Source of the DNA: Marivivens sp. LCG002
GTDB lineage: Bacteria; Pseudomonadota; Alphaproteobacteria; Rhodobacterales; Rhodobacteraceae
NCBI RefSeq assembly: GCF_030264275.1
Contig: NZ_CP127165.1
Coordinates: 1,972,001 to 2,036,000 of the forward strand
Reading direction: 5' to 3'
Length of the DNA: 64,000 nt
Under the pieces are notes generated by a model. It was not told the origin of the DNA, searched no databases, and saw only the letters and a list, made by a program, of their open reading frames with translations. The position numbers and the translations under genes were made by a program. Each line of letters starts with the position of its first letter. Position 1 is the stretch's first letter. This document shows positions 8,814 through 18,074 of this stretch, piece by piece.

Positions 8814-10775
8814 ATGGCCGACGATCTCCTGTCCGGGGCACAGCCCGACACAACCTATGACGCGTCTTCGATCGAAGTGCTCGAAGGGCTTGAACCTGTT
8901 CGCAAGCGTCCGGGCATGTATATCGGCGGCACGGATGAACGCGCGCTGCACCACATGGTGGCCGAAATCCTCGACAACTCGATGGACGAAGCCGTTGCGG
9001 GCCACGCCAACCGGATCGAGGTCGAGCTTCACGCCGATTACTCCATTTCGGTGCGTGACAACGGTCGCGGCATGCCCGTCGATCCGCACCCCAAGTTTCC
9101 GGGTAAATCCGCTCTCGAAGTCATTCTGACCGTTCTGCACGCGGGCGGTAAATTCTCGAACAAAGCCTATTCGACCTCGGGCGGTTTGAACGGCGTCGGC
9201 TCCTCTGTTGTGAACGCTCTCTCCGACCTCATGGTCGTGCAGGTTGCCCGCAACAAAGAGCTTTATGAACAAAGCTTCTCTCGCGGTGTGCCGCAGGGCC
9301 CGATCCAGAAGATCGGCGCAGCGCCGAACCGTCGCGGCACCACAGTGACATTCCACCCCGACCCCGATATTTTCGGCTCGCTCAAGCTCAAGCCCGCCCG
9401 TCTTTACAAGATGGTGCGCTCCAAGGCCTATCTTTTCTCGGGTGTCGAAATCCGCTGGAAGTCCGACATCGACGACGGCGAAACCCCGCAGGAAGCAACG
9501 TTCCACTTCCCCAACGGTCTTGCCGATTTTCTCAATCAATCGCTCGAAGGCGTGATGACCTATTCCGAGCGTCCTTTCGCGGGCAAAGTCTCGTTCGAGG
9601 AAAAGTTCGGCGTTCCGGGATCGGTCGAATGGGCCATCAACTGGACCCCATCGCGGGACGGTTTCATCCAGTCCTATTGTAACACCGTTCCCACCCCCGA
9701 AGGCGGCACCCACGAAGCAGGATTCTGGGCCGCCATGCTCAAGGGTGTGAAAGCCTACGGTGAACTCGTCGGCAACAAGAAAGCGGGCCAGATCACCCGC
9801 GAAGACATGCTCACAGGCGGCTGTGCGCTGATTTCGATCTTTATCCGCGAGCCCTCTTTTGTGGGCCAGACCAAGGACCGCCTCTCGACCGAAGAAGCCT
9901 CACGCTGGGTCGAAACGGCCGTGCGCGACCACTTCGACAACTGGCTTGCGGCGGACACCAAATCCGCGGGCGCGATCCTCGATTTCCTCGTGCTGCGGGC
10001 CGAAGAGCGTCTTCGCCGCCGTCAGGAAAAGGAAACGGCGCGCAAATCCGCCACCAAGAAACTCCGCCTTCCGGGCAAGCTGACAGACTGCACCGCCAAA
10101 AACCGCGAAGGCACCGAGCTTTTCATCGTTGAGGGCGACTCGGCAGGTGGTTCGGCCAAGGGTGCGCGCATCCGCGAAACCCAAGCGCTCCTCCCCCTCA
10201 AGGGCAAGATCCTCAACGTGCTCGGCGCCGCATCCAACAAGTTGACGACCAACCAAGAGATCAATGACCTCTGCGAAGCGCTCGGCGTTCGTATGGGCAC
10301 CAAGTTCAACCTTGACGATCTGCGTTATGACAAGATCATCATCATGACCGATGCTGACGTCGACGGCGCCCACATCGCGTCGCTCTTGATGACCTTCTTC
10401 TTTACTCAAATGCGCCCGCTGATCGATCACGGGCATCTATATCTCGCATGTCCGCCGCTTTATCGCCTGACCCAAGGCGCACGCCGCCTCTATGTCGCCG
10501 ACGATGCGGAAAAAGAAGCGGCGATGGCCAAAGGCCTCGGCGGCAAAGGCAAGATCGACGTCCAGCGTTTCAAGGGTCTTGGCGAAATGGATGCCAAGGA
10601 CCTCAAAGAAACAACGATGGACCCCAAAACCCGCAAGCTCATCCGCGTCACAATCGACGAAGACGAGCCTGGTGAAACCGGCGACCTTGTCGAACGCCTT
10701 ATGGGCAAGAAACCTGAGCTGCGTTTCCAATACATCCAGGAAAATGCCAAATTCGTCGAAGAACTCGATGTTTAA
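8814..10775 (+). CDS. parE: DNA topoisomerase IV subunit B
   Basis: The 653-residue type IIA topoisomerase B subunit has a GHKL ATPase domain with G-L-E-P-V-R-K-R-P-G-M-Y-I-G at about 25 and E-I-L-D-N-S-M-D-E-A, a transducer region, and a TOPRIM domain with the acidic E-G-D-S-A-G-G-S-A at about 440 and the D-A-D-V-D-G-A-H-I triad near 512. With ParC it unlinks replicated chromosomes. The length and the compact C-terminus fit ParE rather than the longer GyrB. ATG 8814 is the family start and has an AGAGCAGAGCA leader. It is divergent from the DUF2867 gene and is the last core gene before the accessory island. Confidence 0.93.
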   Translation: MADDLLSGAQPDTTYDASSIEVLEGLEPVRKRPGMYIGGTDERALHHMVAEILDNSMDEAVAGHANRIEVELHADYSISVRDNGRGMPVDPHPKFPGKSALEVILTVLHAGGKFSNKAYSTSGGLNGVGSSVVNALSDLMVVQVARNKELYEQSFSRGVPQGPIQKIGAAPNRRGTTVTFHPDPDIFGSLKLKPARLYKMVRSKAYLFSGVEIRWKSDIDDGETPQEATFHFPNGLADFLNQSLEGVMTYSERPFAGKVSFEEKFGVPGSVEWAINWTPSRDGFIQSYCNTVPTPEGGTHEAGFWAAMLKGVKAYGELVGNKKAGQITREDMLTGGCALISIFIREPSFVGQTKDRLSTEEASRWVETAVRDHFDNWLAADTKSAGAILDFLVLRAEERLRRRQEKETARKSATKKLRLPGKLTDCTAKNREGTELFIVEGDSAGGSAKGARIRETQALLPLKGKILNVLGAASNKLTTNQEINDLCEALGVRMGTKFNLDDLRYDKIIIMTDADVDGAHIASLLMTFFFTQMRPLIDHGHLYLACPPLYRLTQGARRLYVADDAEKEAAMAKGLGGKGKIDVQRFKGLGEMDAKDLKETTMDPKTRKLIRVTIDEDEPGETGDLVERLMGKKPELRFQYIQENAKFVEELDV

Positions 10776-11382
10776 TTTGTTTGTCGAGATGCGCATAGTC
10801 TTTCGCATCCCCATAATATTTCGCATTCGCACCCAAAGTCGTTCGCAACGCGCGCATAGTTTTTCGCGGGGACGGGTTTAGGCGGCTTAGCCAACAGGCT
10901 TGTAAGATGGATGGGGTTCCGGTTTCGCGAGTAGCTCCAATTTGCGCGTGATCAAGATTTGCATGAAAGGGTCGAGCTAACTAGCTGCAGACTTAACTCC
11001 GCGACAAAAGCCACCTAAGACAGCTACCGATCTAAGCGGCTTACCCATCACTTGTCCAACAATAGGGCGGCAAGCGCACGTTCGCTACGTGATGGACGGG
11101 GGTTTGCACTACGCAGGAGCCAGACATTGCTAGATTATCTTCAATTGGCTGCCTGGGGATCGTAGTCGAAGGTATCAAAACCGCATTTGACTGCGCTCAG
11201 CAGAAATCGCCGCGCCGAACTCCGTGACAATTAATTTAACTAAACGCAATATTTCATCAGATCGTGAGCGCTATCCGACGAACGAAAAGAAATAAGCTAC
11301 CAAGCGCCTGGCCCTAGTGAATGTTGCCTGCATGTGCTACTTAAATTGCACACATCGTGACTACCAAAGGTAGAGTTGAATT
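10776..11382. other. Non-coding stretch between parE and the reverse transcriptase gene
   Basis: These 607 bases carry no convincing gene on either strand. The first 95 bases hold five spaced TTTCGC/TTCGC units including two 16-bp near-identical repeats. The rest has lower GC than parE. It holds several in-frame stops and a run rich in A and T around 11230-11300. The length is compatible with a leader that encodes a structured RNA used by the following reverse transcriptase, as known for retrons and some defence RTs, but I could not trace a definite fold by eye. No tRNA was seen. Confidence 0.5.
10791..10867. repeat. Pair of 16-bp direct repeats just after parE
   Basis: GCGCATAGTCTTTCGC at 10791-10806 recurs as GCGCATAGTTTTTCGC at 10852-10867, differing in one base, with TTTCGCAT repeated again at 10801-10808 and 10819-10826 and a related GTTCGCAA near 10841. 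The cluster begins 16 nt after the parE stop, exactly where core composition gives way to island DNA. It could be a recombinase or transposase binding region, an attachment site, or sites for a DNA-binding protein. Confidence 0.6.
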
Positions 11383-12801
11383 TTGTCTAAGATTTTTCTG
11401 GGTGCTCAGCTAACTTACCAAGTTTGGGAAGAATTGAAGTCAGGTCGCGTTCCCTTACTAAGTGATGAAGATTTAAGCAGTATCCCTCAGTTTGTGGAGG
11501 CTTACACGGCAAGATTGCGCAGCCGCAGCTACTTGCCGGATGTGGCACATGGATATCTCGGGGTCGAAAAGGGAGTTGGTGTTACTCGTTTTCTGCCAAT
11601 ACTCTCGAAAGAAGACATGGCTATATATTATCACCTCTGCACCTTAATCGGGGAAAAAGTGATAATAAAAAGAGAGCGGATCTTTGGTGGCTGGCGCGCG
11701 ATAACAACCTCTGGTATGCCAAATAATTCTGAAGAGGCAGAGCGTGAGGCCAAAGCCTTTCAGCAGGGGTATTTTTCGGGAGCCTTCTCAAATGTCATGT
11801 GGTTTGATGCCTTCAGATCGTTCACTCAGCTTGTGAAAAATTTGATTTCCGACTCCACTCTTGGCCCATATGTCGCTACTACAGATATATCAAATTTTTA
11901 TGACTCAATTGAAATTCCTCGCCTGATCCAGAAACTTCGGCGTGACATGCCAAAGGAACACCATGAGGAGATTAGCTTTTTAGAGATTTTTTTAGGGTTA
12001 TGGAATAGGCGAATAACTGGCTATACGCAATCATCAACCGGCATCCCGCAAGAGATCATCTCCGACGGCTCTCGTTTCCTCTCACATTATTATCTGCAGG
12101 ATTTTGACGCAAAATTCTCAGACTACTGTGCATCAAAATCTCTAGTCTATGTCCGGTTCGCTGACGACATGCTGATCTTTGGCCGAAGCAAACAACGCAT
12201 TGAGGAGGCAGTGCACGAAATATCTCGCCTACTTTTGACAGAAGGATTAAATTTAAATTCTCATAAAACGAAGATCTACACAAAATCTGAACTATCGGAT
12301 TTACGAGTTATTGAATTACTCGATGCGATAAGCAGGAGAGATAATAAGAAGGTTCGGAAAGAGTTGAGATCAATTAGGGCAAGAATATCAGAAGGTAAAC
12401 CACTGCGGCTAGATACTGCCTTTCGTGCCGTTCTAGGCTACCTACATAGAATGGGTGGTCGAGCTGGAGTATACGAGCGTAACTTCGCGATTGAAGTCGC
12501 GTTTGAGAATCCAAGTATTGTTGGGACACTGAACGATCTTCAATTGTTTAATCTCATAAGTATTTCCAATGACAGGCAAGCCATGTTTCGACAGATAAGA
12601 GGTCAATGTCTGTCGCGCCCATACACAGGCCCTGTATCCAACTTCCTTATGCTTATTCGGACTCACGGCCCCAAGCTCGAGGCAATAGGAATTTCGAAAC
12701 GTTTACAGCGTGCTTCTGTATCAAAAATAGAGCGTGAAGAGCGAAGCGAAGTAATAGGGCGATATTGTTTGCCAGCAACAAAGCGTGCTTTGGAAGGCTG
12801 A
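11383..12801 (+). CDS. Reverse transcriptase of the defence-associated (UG/Abi/DRT) kind
   Basis: The 472-residue protein has palm-domain RT motifs in order: D-I-S-N-F-Y-D-S near residue 168 (first catalytic Asp), a G-I-P-Q-E turn near 222 replacing the usual G-I-P-Q-G, and Y-V-R-F-A-D-D-M near 258 (F-A-D-D active site), followed by a thumb-like N-S-x-K-T-K segment and about 170 residues of helical C-terminal extension. No maturase, endonuclease or integrase domain is present, so it is not a group II intron or retrotransposon RT. F-A-D-D and the helical tail point to the unknown-group/DRT family. The start is a TTG at 11383; an in-frame stop lies 2 codons upstream. It faces a SLATT-type gene. 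Confidence 0.8.
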   Translation: MSKIFLGAQLTYQVWEELKSGRVPLLSDEDLSSIPQFVEAYTARLRSRSYLPDVAHGYLGVEKGVGVTRFLPILSKEDMAIYYHLCTLIGEKVIIKRERIFGGWRAITTSGMPNNSEEAEREAKAFQQGYFSGAFSNVMWFDAFRSFTQLVKNLISDSTLGPYVATTDISNFYDSIEIPRLIQKLRRDMPKEHHEEISFLEIFLGLWNRRITGYTQSSTGIPQEIISDGSRFLSHYYLQDFDAKFSDYCASKSLVYVRFADDMLIFGRSKQRIEEAVHEISRLLLTEGLNLNSHKTKIYTKSELSDLRVIELLDAISRRDNKKVRKELRSIRARISEGKPLRLDTAFRAVLGYLHRMGGRAGVYERNFAIEVAFENPSIVGTLNDLQLFNLISISNDRQAMFRQIRGQCLSRPYTGPVSNFLMLIRTHGPKLEAIGISKRLQRASVSKIEREERSEVIGRYCLPATKRALEG

Positions 12802-12830
12802 GCTAGTAGTAAAAAAGCGTAGCTAGAAAT

Positions 12831-13535
12831 CTATTGAGTGTTGACGGAAATAGCTGAGGCCTGATTTAACCATTCATTGACAGAGGTTATACTATAAAAG
12901 ACCAAGAGCGTAACCATAATACCCGCGCAAGTCAGTAGGAATGGGCTCTTCATTGAAATTAGTGTTTTGAATGTCCCGTTAAATACGTTTGCGCGATGCT
13001 CGTCTTTAAGTGCCTTCATCTCATCTTTGTATGTGCAAAGCGTAAGCATAAAGTCGCAGTCATCATGATTGTCAACGTAGGCTGAAACTATTGCTTCATA
13101 CTTTTCGGAGGCTTCACTTAGACTTACTGTCCCTGTCTCTAGCTGTCGATAAAGTGAGCTAATTTCACGTGCGCACTTGTGCGCGTCATTTGCTTTGCGC
13201 GAGTCAATTCCAGCTGGAGTAACCTGCGAAACAATTATGGCAAGAACCGATAATCCGATCGAAAGCGTCCCGATGAACTGAGCTCCTTTCGGTGTCAATT
13301 CTCCTGAGAATGCAAGTAAGTAGACCCCAAGCAGAATGGTGAGGAAAGATATAACGTTTAAAGAGAATGTTAGGTTTTCGACTCTACCGTTTAGCCGTCT
13401 TGAATAGTTAAACCTGCTGCTCTTTGTTAATTTCATCCTGCGCGACAGCTTATTTTTCAACACATCATTCTGGGAGGGAAATTCAGAGTTTTCTTCGATT
13501 ACGCTTGTCAAATTACACCTAAAAATAAGCGACAT
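12831..13535 (-). CDS. SLATT-type membrane effector candidate facing the reverse transcriptase
   Basis: From the chosen ATG the product is 234 residues. A conserved-looking entry (K-L-T-K-S-S-R-F-N-Y-S-R-R-L) is followed by two membrane spans at about 57-78 and 87-107, a long helical soluble part (H-K-C-A-R-E-I-S-S-L-Y-R-Q-L, then K-Y-E-A-I-V-S-A-Y) and a C-terminal span at about 198-218. This is the SLATT layout, a predicted pore-forming effector class in conflict systems; one SLATT family is known to travel with reverse transcriptases. Its stop is 29 nt from the RT stop, convergent. The start is uncertain: the frame is open to 13721 and no ribosome site stands out. Confidence 0.65.
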   Translation of the reverse strand: MSLIFRCNLTSVIEENSEFPSQNDVLKNKLSRRMKLTKSSRFNYSRRLNGRVENLTFSLNVISFLTILLGVYLLAFSGELTPKGAQFIGTLSIGLSVLAIIVSQVTPAGIDSRKANDAHKCAREISSLYRQLETGTVSLSEASEKYEAIVSAYVDNHDDCDFMLTLCTYKDEMKALKDEHRANVFNGTFKTLISMKSPFLLTCAGIMVTLLVFYSITSVNEWLNQASAISVNTQ

Positions 13536-13732
13536 GATTGCTGGGTTGCTGCAAGGACTATACTCTTCTGACTGCGCCAAGAATTCAATTCCTACTTCTT
13601 GACACGTCGTTATCGCGAGATTCTCCATAGAGTAACTGTGGAAACTATTCATATCTTTAGTGGCTGCTGTAATAAAATCGTTGGACGAAGTGCTAATAAA
13701 GCACGTGATTACTGAGAGCACTCATAAGCACT

Positions 13733-13918
13733 TCAACCGACGGATCTCGGCCTCCTTCCCATCGTCACTGGATGACGCCTACGCGATCTTCTTCTAGGCG
13801 AACACGGAATACGAATTGCTCCCAGACGCTCGCAAACCTGCCTGACCGGGTAGTGTCTCTCCGTGATCTGCGCAACGGCATCTCGCTTGAAATCGTCGCT
13901 GAACTTGGCGCCGCTCAT
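13733..13918 (-). pseudogene. IS3-family transposase OrfA remnant
   Basis: The first 32 residues (M-S-G-A-K-F-S-D-D-F-K-R-D-A-V-A-Q-I and V-R-Q-V-C-E-R-L-G) are those of an IS3/IS911-type OrfA helix-turn-helix. The sequence then loses the frame; a shifted frame near 13740-13775 still reads E-A-E-I-R-R-L-K, the following OrfA segment, so part of the middle is deleted or frameshifted and everything beyond R-R-L-K is gone. No OrfB is present. The remnant abuts the SLATT gene and marks a past insertion. Confidence 0.75.
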
Positions 13919-14172
13919 AATCGGCTCGTTGCCTCAAAATTAGCGAAGAAGGCGTCCACGATGCACGGGGCTATCAAACATCCAGTTTCAGAACGATCCA
14001 GCTTCTCAGTGCAACCATACCTTGTGTCCTAACCTTTTCAATCAAAATCTCGGCAGAATTTTAGATTCTTAGAACAAAGCCCAAACGACTTGAAGCTTCA
14101 ACGCCAAAGGTTTTTCTCTCACTGTCACTATTTTAAGTTGTGCGTTTCTTTGAAAGAATTAGTGTGAGCCTT
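13919..14172. other. Intergenic region upstream of hsdR
   Basis: About 250 bases with lower GC toward hsdR and no convincing gene. It probably holds the promoter of the restriction operon; a clear -35/-10 pair was not singled out. The overlapping open frame on the plus strand (13772-14032) is antisense to the IS3 remnant and has no family resemblance. Confidence 0.4.
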
Positions 14173-16623
14173 ATGGACAAGTGGCAACTCTCAGAGAGAG
14201 ATATCTGTAGTAAGTTTATAACGCCTGCTTTGCAGAAAGCAGGCTGGGATTTACACACTCAAATTATAGAAGAAAAATCGCTGACCGATGGTCGGATTAT
14301 TGTCCGCGGCAAACTAGTCAGCCGAGGGGTCCGCAAGCGGGCCGACTACGTTCTTTACCTGAAGCCTAACATACCAATCGCAGTCATCGAAGCAAAAGAC
14401 GCAAAGCACGCAGTCGGCGATGGTATGCAGCAGGCTCTTACATACGCGAAGATGCTGAACGTGCCGTTCGCTTTTTCTTCGAATGGTGATGGCGTGGTAT
14501 TTCATGATGCTACAGGGCTTTCACCTACCATCGAGACAGAGTTATCATTCGACCAGTTCCCAACGCCGGCAGAGCTCCAGGCAAAGTATGAAGCTTGGAA
14601 AGGTTTGACGCCTGCAGCGTCGCAGGTTGTCTTTTTCGACTATCGCGACATGGGGAAAACACCACGATACTACCAGACAAATGCAATCAATTCGGCTGTC
14701 GAAGCAATTGCGCAGGGCCAAGACCGAATTCTGTTGGTAATGGCGACTGGAACAGGGAAAACCTTTACTGCGTTTCAGATTATCTGGAGACTATGGAAGT
14801 CTGGTGCGAAGAAGAGGATACTGTTCTTAGCAGATCGTAATGTCTTGGTTGACCAGACGATGGTTAACGACTTTCGCCCCTTTGGCGGTGCGATGGCTAA
14901 ACTTTCGACACACTCTAAGACAATCGAGAAAGCCGATGGGTCGATAGAGGAGCTTGAAATTGCTATCGACAAAAAACGCCGGATTAACACAGCTTACGAA
15001 ATATACCTTGGTCTCTATCAAGCCCTTACGGGGCCGCTCGAAAGCCAAAAAATATACAAGGAACTGTCCCCTGACTTCTTCGACTTAATTATCGTCGACG
15101 AGTGTCATCGTGGAAGTGCGGCTGACGACTCTGCCTGGCGAGAAATCTTAGAACATTTCTCATCAGCAACCCAAATCGGTATGACCGCGACCCCTAGCGA
15201 GACCGAATACGCCTCAAACATTGGCTACTTTGGCCAACCTGTTTACAGCTACTCATTGAAGGAAGGCATCCGGGATGGCTTCTTAGCCCCGTATAAGGTT
15301 GTTAAGAGCCATATTGATCGGGATATCGAAGGTTATCGACCGACAAAGGGTCAGCTTGATCGTGACGGCAACGAGGTTGAAGACCGAATTTACAATACCA
15401 AGGATTTCGATCGCGCTCTCGTCCTCGATGACCGCACAAAGTTAATTGCGAAGCGCATCACGCAGTTCCTCAAAGAAAGCGGCAATCGGATGCAAAAGAC
15501 GATAGTGTTTTGCGTCGACCAAGAACATGCAGGGCGGATGAGGCAGGCCCTGATCAACGAGAATGACGACCTGATGGCAAAAGATCATCGATATGTCATG
15601 CGGATTACTGGAAATGACAAAGATGGAATATCTGAGCTACCTAACTTCATCGATCCGGAAGCGACATATCCGGTCATTGTCACGACTTCACGGCTATTGA
15701 GCACTGGCGTCGATGCCCAAACCTGTCGGCTCATCGTTTTGGACCGCGAGATAGGTTCGATGACGGAGTTCAAGCAAATTGTCGGTCGAGGGACTAGGGT
15801 CCACGCAGATACAGGTAAGTTCTACTTTACGCTGATTGATTTCAGAGGAGCGACAAACCACTTTGCTGATCCAGATTTTGATGGTGAGCCAGTTCAGATC
15901 TATGTGCCGGCTGAAGGCAGCAAAATGGTTCCACCCGAAAATGATACTGAACCAAATGCGACCGAGCACGAACCAACTGCATTCATTGATCCAGTTTCAC
16001 CTGATCCCACTCACTCTGGCGAATTGGGACAAAACGAGCCCGAACCGTTAAAACCGCGTGATAAGATCTATATCGACGGCATAGCAGTGACCATTGTCAC
16101 TGAACGGGTTGAATATCTCGACGCCGATGGAAGATTGATCACCGAGAGCCTACAGGACTTTACACGCAAGCACCTAACCCGCCGCTTTGCCTCTTTGAAC
16201 GACTTCTTAAACCGCTGGAGGTCAGAAGATCGCAAACAAGTCATCATTGAAGAATTGGCAGAAGAAGGTCTCGACCTAGAAGCTATTGGACATGAAATCG
16301 ACGCTGAACTCGATCCATTCGATCTGGTTTGCCATGTTGCCTTCGGTGCGAAACCACTCACACGCAAAGAACGCGCAGAAAACGTGAAGAAGAAAGATGT
16401 ATTCAATCGCTATGGTGAGAAAGCTCGAGTAGTCCTCGAAGCGCTTCTCGACAAATATGCTGACGAGGGCTTGCTGAACCTCGACGACTCCAACATCTTG
16501 CAGATCAACCCTTTTTCACAATTAGGAACCCCCATGGAACTCATGCGCGCTTTTGGTCAAAAGCCCGATTACCTGCGCGCCGTCCATGATCTGCAGAACG
16601 CCCTTTACGAAGAAAGCGCCTAA
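14173..16623 (+). CDS. hsdR: Type I restriction enzyme R subunit
   Basis: The 816-residue motor/nuclease subunit has an N-terminal PD-(D/E)xK nuclease region (R-A-D-Y-V-L-Y-L near 56 and I-E-A-K near 74), then a superfamily 2 translocase: Walker A A-T-G-T-G-K-T near 192, D-E-C-H near 310, T-A-T-P near 337, and motif VI Q-I-V-G-R-G-T-R near 535, and a C-terminal EcoEI-type region that docks on the methylase. It cleaves unmethylated DNA after ATP-driven translocation. ATG 14173 was chosen; GTG starts at 14164 and 14140 are possible. It lies 5 nt before hsdM, forming an operon with it. GC is clearly lower than in the flanking core genes. Confidence 0.92.
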   Translation: MDKWQLSERDICSKFITPALQKAGWDLHTQIIEEKSLTDGRIIVRGKLVSRGVRKRADYVLYLKPNIPIAVIEAKDAKHAVGDGMQQALTYAKMLNVPFAFSSNGDGVVFHDATGLSPTIETELSFDQFPTPAELQAKYEAWKGLTPAASQVVFFDYRDMGKTPRYYQTNAINSAVEAIAQGQDRILLVMATGTGKTFTAFQIIWRLWKSGAKKRILFLADRNVLVDQTMVNDFRPFGGAMAKLSTHSKTIEKADGSIEELEIAIDKKRRINTAYEIYLGLYQALTGPLESQKIYKELSPDFFDLIIVDECHRGSAADDSAWREILEHFSSATQIGMTATPSETEYASNIGYFGQPVYSYSLKEGIRDGFLAPYKVVKSHIDRDIEGYRPTKGQLDRDGNEVEDRIYNTKDFDRALVLDDRTKLIAKRITQFLKESGNRMQKTIVFCVDQEHAGRMRQALINENDDLMAKDHRYVMRITGNDKDGISELPNFIDPEATYPVIVTTSRLLSTGVDAQTCRLIVLDREIGSMTEFKQIVGRGTRVHADTGKFYFTLIDFRGATNHFADPDFDGEPVQIYVPAEGSKMVPPENDTEPNATEHEPTAFIDPVSPDPTHSGELGQNEPEPLKPRDKIYIDGIAVTIVTERVEYLDADGRLITESLQDFTRKHLTRRFASLNDFLNRWRSEDRKQVIIEELAEEGLDLEAIGHEIDAELDPFDLVCHVAFGAKPLTRKERAENVKKKDVFNRYGEKARVVLEALLDKYADEGLLNLDDSNILQINPFSQLGTPMELMRAFGQKPDYLRAVHDLQNALYEESA

Positions 16624-16628
16624 GAACG

Positions 16629-18074
16629 ATGTCCATGCGAAACCTCGTCAAATCCATACAGGACATCATGCGCAAAGACGTGGGTGTCGACGGTGATGCA
16701 CAGCGCTTGTCGCAGCTTGTCTGGTTGTTTTTCCTGAAAATAATAGATGATCAGGACAAGTCATTAGAGTTCACACGCGACAACTATACGTCCCCAATTC
16801 CGGAAAACCTAAAATGGCGTGCATGGGCAGCGGATCCAGAAGGCATCACAGGGGACAGCCTACTGGAGTTCGTCAATGACGACCTCTTCCCTGCGCTAAA
16901 GAACCTTCCCGCGACTACAGCGCGTGGGCGCGTGGTTCGCTCCGTCTTTGAAGACACCTACAACTATATGAAATCTGGTCAGCTGATGCGTCAGGTGATC
17001 AACAAAATCTCCGAGGTCGATTTCAACTCTCTCACCGAGCGCCAGCACTTCGGCGACCTCTACGAACAACTGCTGAACGACCTGCAGAATGCCGGCAACG
17101 CGGGTGAATACTATACGCCCCGCGCCGTGACCTCCTTCATGGTCCAGCAGCTTGACCCGCGCCCCGGCGAAATCCTCATGGACCCCGCCTGTGGCACCGG
17201 CGGCTTCCTCACCTGTGCCATGCGTCATATGCGCGACCGCTACGTCAAACGCCCCGAGGACGAGGCGCTGATGCAGGGCTCCCTCCGTGCTGTGGAAAAG
17301 AAACCTTTGCCGCACATGCTATGCACCACCAACATGCTGCTCAACAACATAGAAGAGCCCTCTTGGGTCAAACACGACAATACGCTCGCCCGTCCGCTTA
17401 TCAGCTGGACCAAGGATGAACGCGTCGACATCGTCCTGTCGAACCCACCTTTCGGGGGTAAGGAGGAAGACGGTATCGAAAACAACTTCCCCCAGTTCAA
17501 GACCCGCGAAACCGCCGACCTCTTCCTCGCCCTCATTATCCGCCTACTCAAGAACAATGGCCGTGCCGCCGTGGTCCTGCCCGATGGCTCCCTCTTCGGC
17601 GAAGGCATCAAGACCCGGTTGAAAGAACACCTGCTCAAGGAATGCAACCTGCACACCATCGTGCGGCTGCCGAACTCGGTCTTCAAACCCTATGCCTCCA
17701 TCGGCACCAACCTGCTGTTCTTCGAAAAGGGCACGCCCACGCAGGACATCTGGTATTGGGAACACCGCGTGCCCAAGACGCAAAAGGCCTATTCCATGAC
17801 CAAGCCGATCCGGCTGGAGCATCTGGACGACTGCGCAGTGTGGTGGGGCGGCGAAAGCCGCGAGGGGCGGCAGGAATGCGACCGCGCCTGGAAGGTCTCG
17901 ATTGAAGATATCCGTGAGCGCGGCTTTAACCTCGACATCAAGAACCCGCATGTGGTCGAGGTAGACCACGGCGACCCCGAGACCCTGCTGAACGACCTGA
18001 CCAAGGCCGAAGCCTCGGTCGACAGCCTGCGGGCCGAGCTGAAGGCCATCCTGACCGAGGCGCTGGCGCGATGA
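16629..18074 (+). CDS. hsdM: Type I DNA methyltransferase M subunit
   Basis: The 481-residue N6-adenine methylase has a helical N-terminal domain, the SAM-binding motif D-P-A-C-G-T-G-G-F at about 186 and the catalytic N-P-P-F-G-G at about 273. With HsdS it protects host sites; with HsdR it restricts. The start lies 5 nt after the hsdR stop. Base use shifts inside the gene: up to about 16,900 it resembles hsdR, while from about 17,000 it becomes strongly GC-rich with many C- or G-ending codons, which suggests a recombinational mosaic. It overlaps hsdS by 4 nt. Confidence 0.93.
   Translation: MSMRNLVKSIQDIMRKDVGVDGDAQRLSQLVWLFFLKIIDDQDKSLEFTRDNYTSPIPENLKWRAWAADPEGITGDSLLEFVNDDLFPALKNLPATTARGRVVRSVFEDTYNYMKSGQLMRQVINKISEVDFNSLTERQHFGDLYEQLLNDLQNAGNAGEYYTPRAVTSFMVQQLDPRPGEILMDPACGTGGFLTCAMRHMRDRYVKRPEDEALMQGSLRAVEKKPLPHMLCTTNMLLNNIEEPSWVKHDNTLARPLISWTKDERVDIVLSNPPFGGKEEDGIENNFPQFKTRETADLFLALIIRLLKNNGRAAVVLPDGSLFGEGIKTRLKEHLLKECNLHTIVRLPNSVFKPYASIGTNLLFFEKGTPTQDIWYWEHRVPKTQKAYSMTKPIRLEHLDDCAVWWGGESREGRQECDRAWKVSIEDIRERGFNLDIKNPHVVEVDHGDPETLLNDLTKAEASVDSLRAELKAILTEALAR

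Noticed and set aside
8706-9713. Long upstream extension of the DUF2867 frame on the minus strand
   Set aside because: It is antisense to parE, has no ribosome site and no family pattern; the real start is at 8705 after GGAGG.
10776-11382. Possible tRNA or CRISPR array behind parE
   Set aside because: No cloverleaf with a T-loop and no regularly spaced direct repeats were found.
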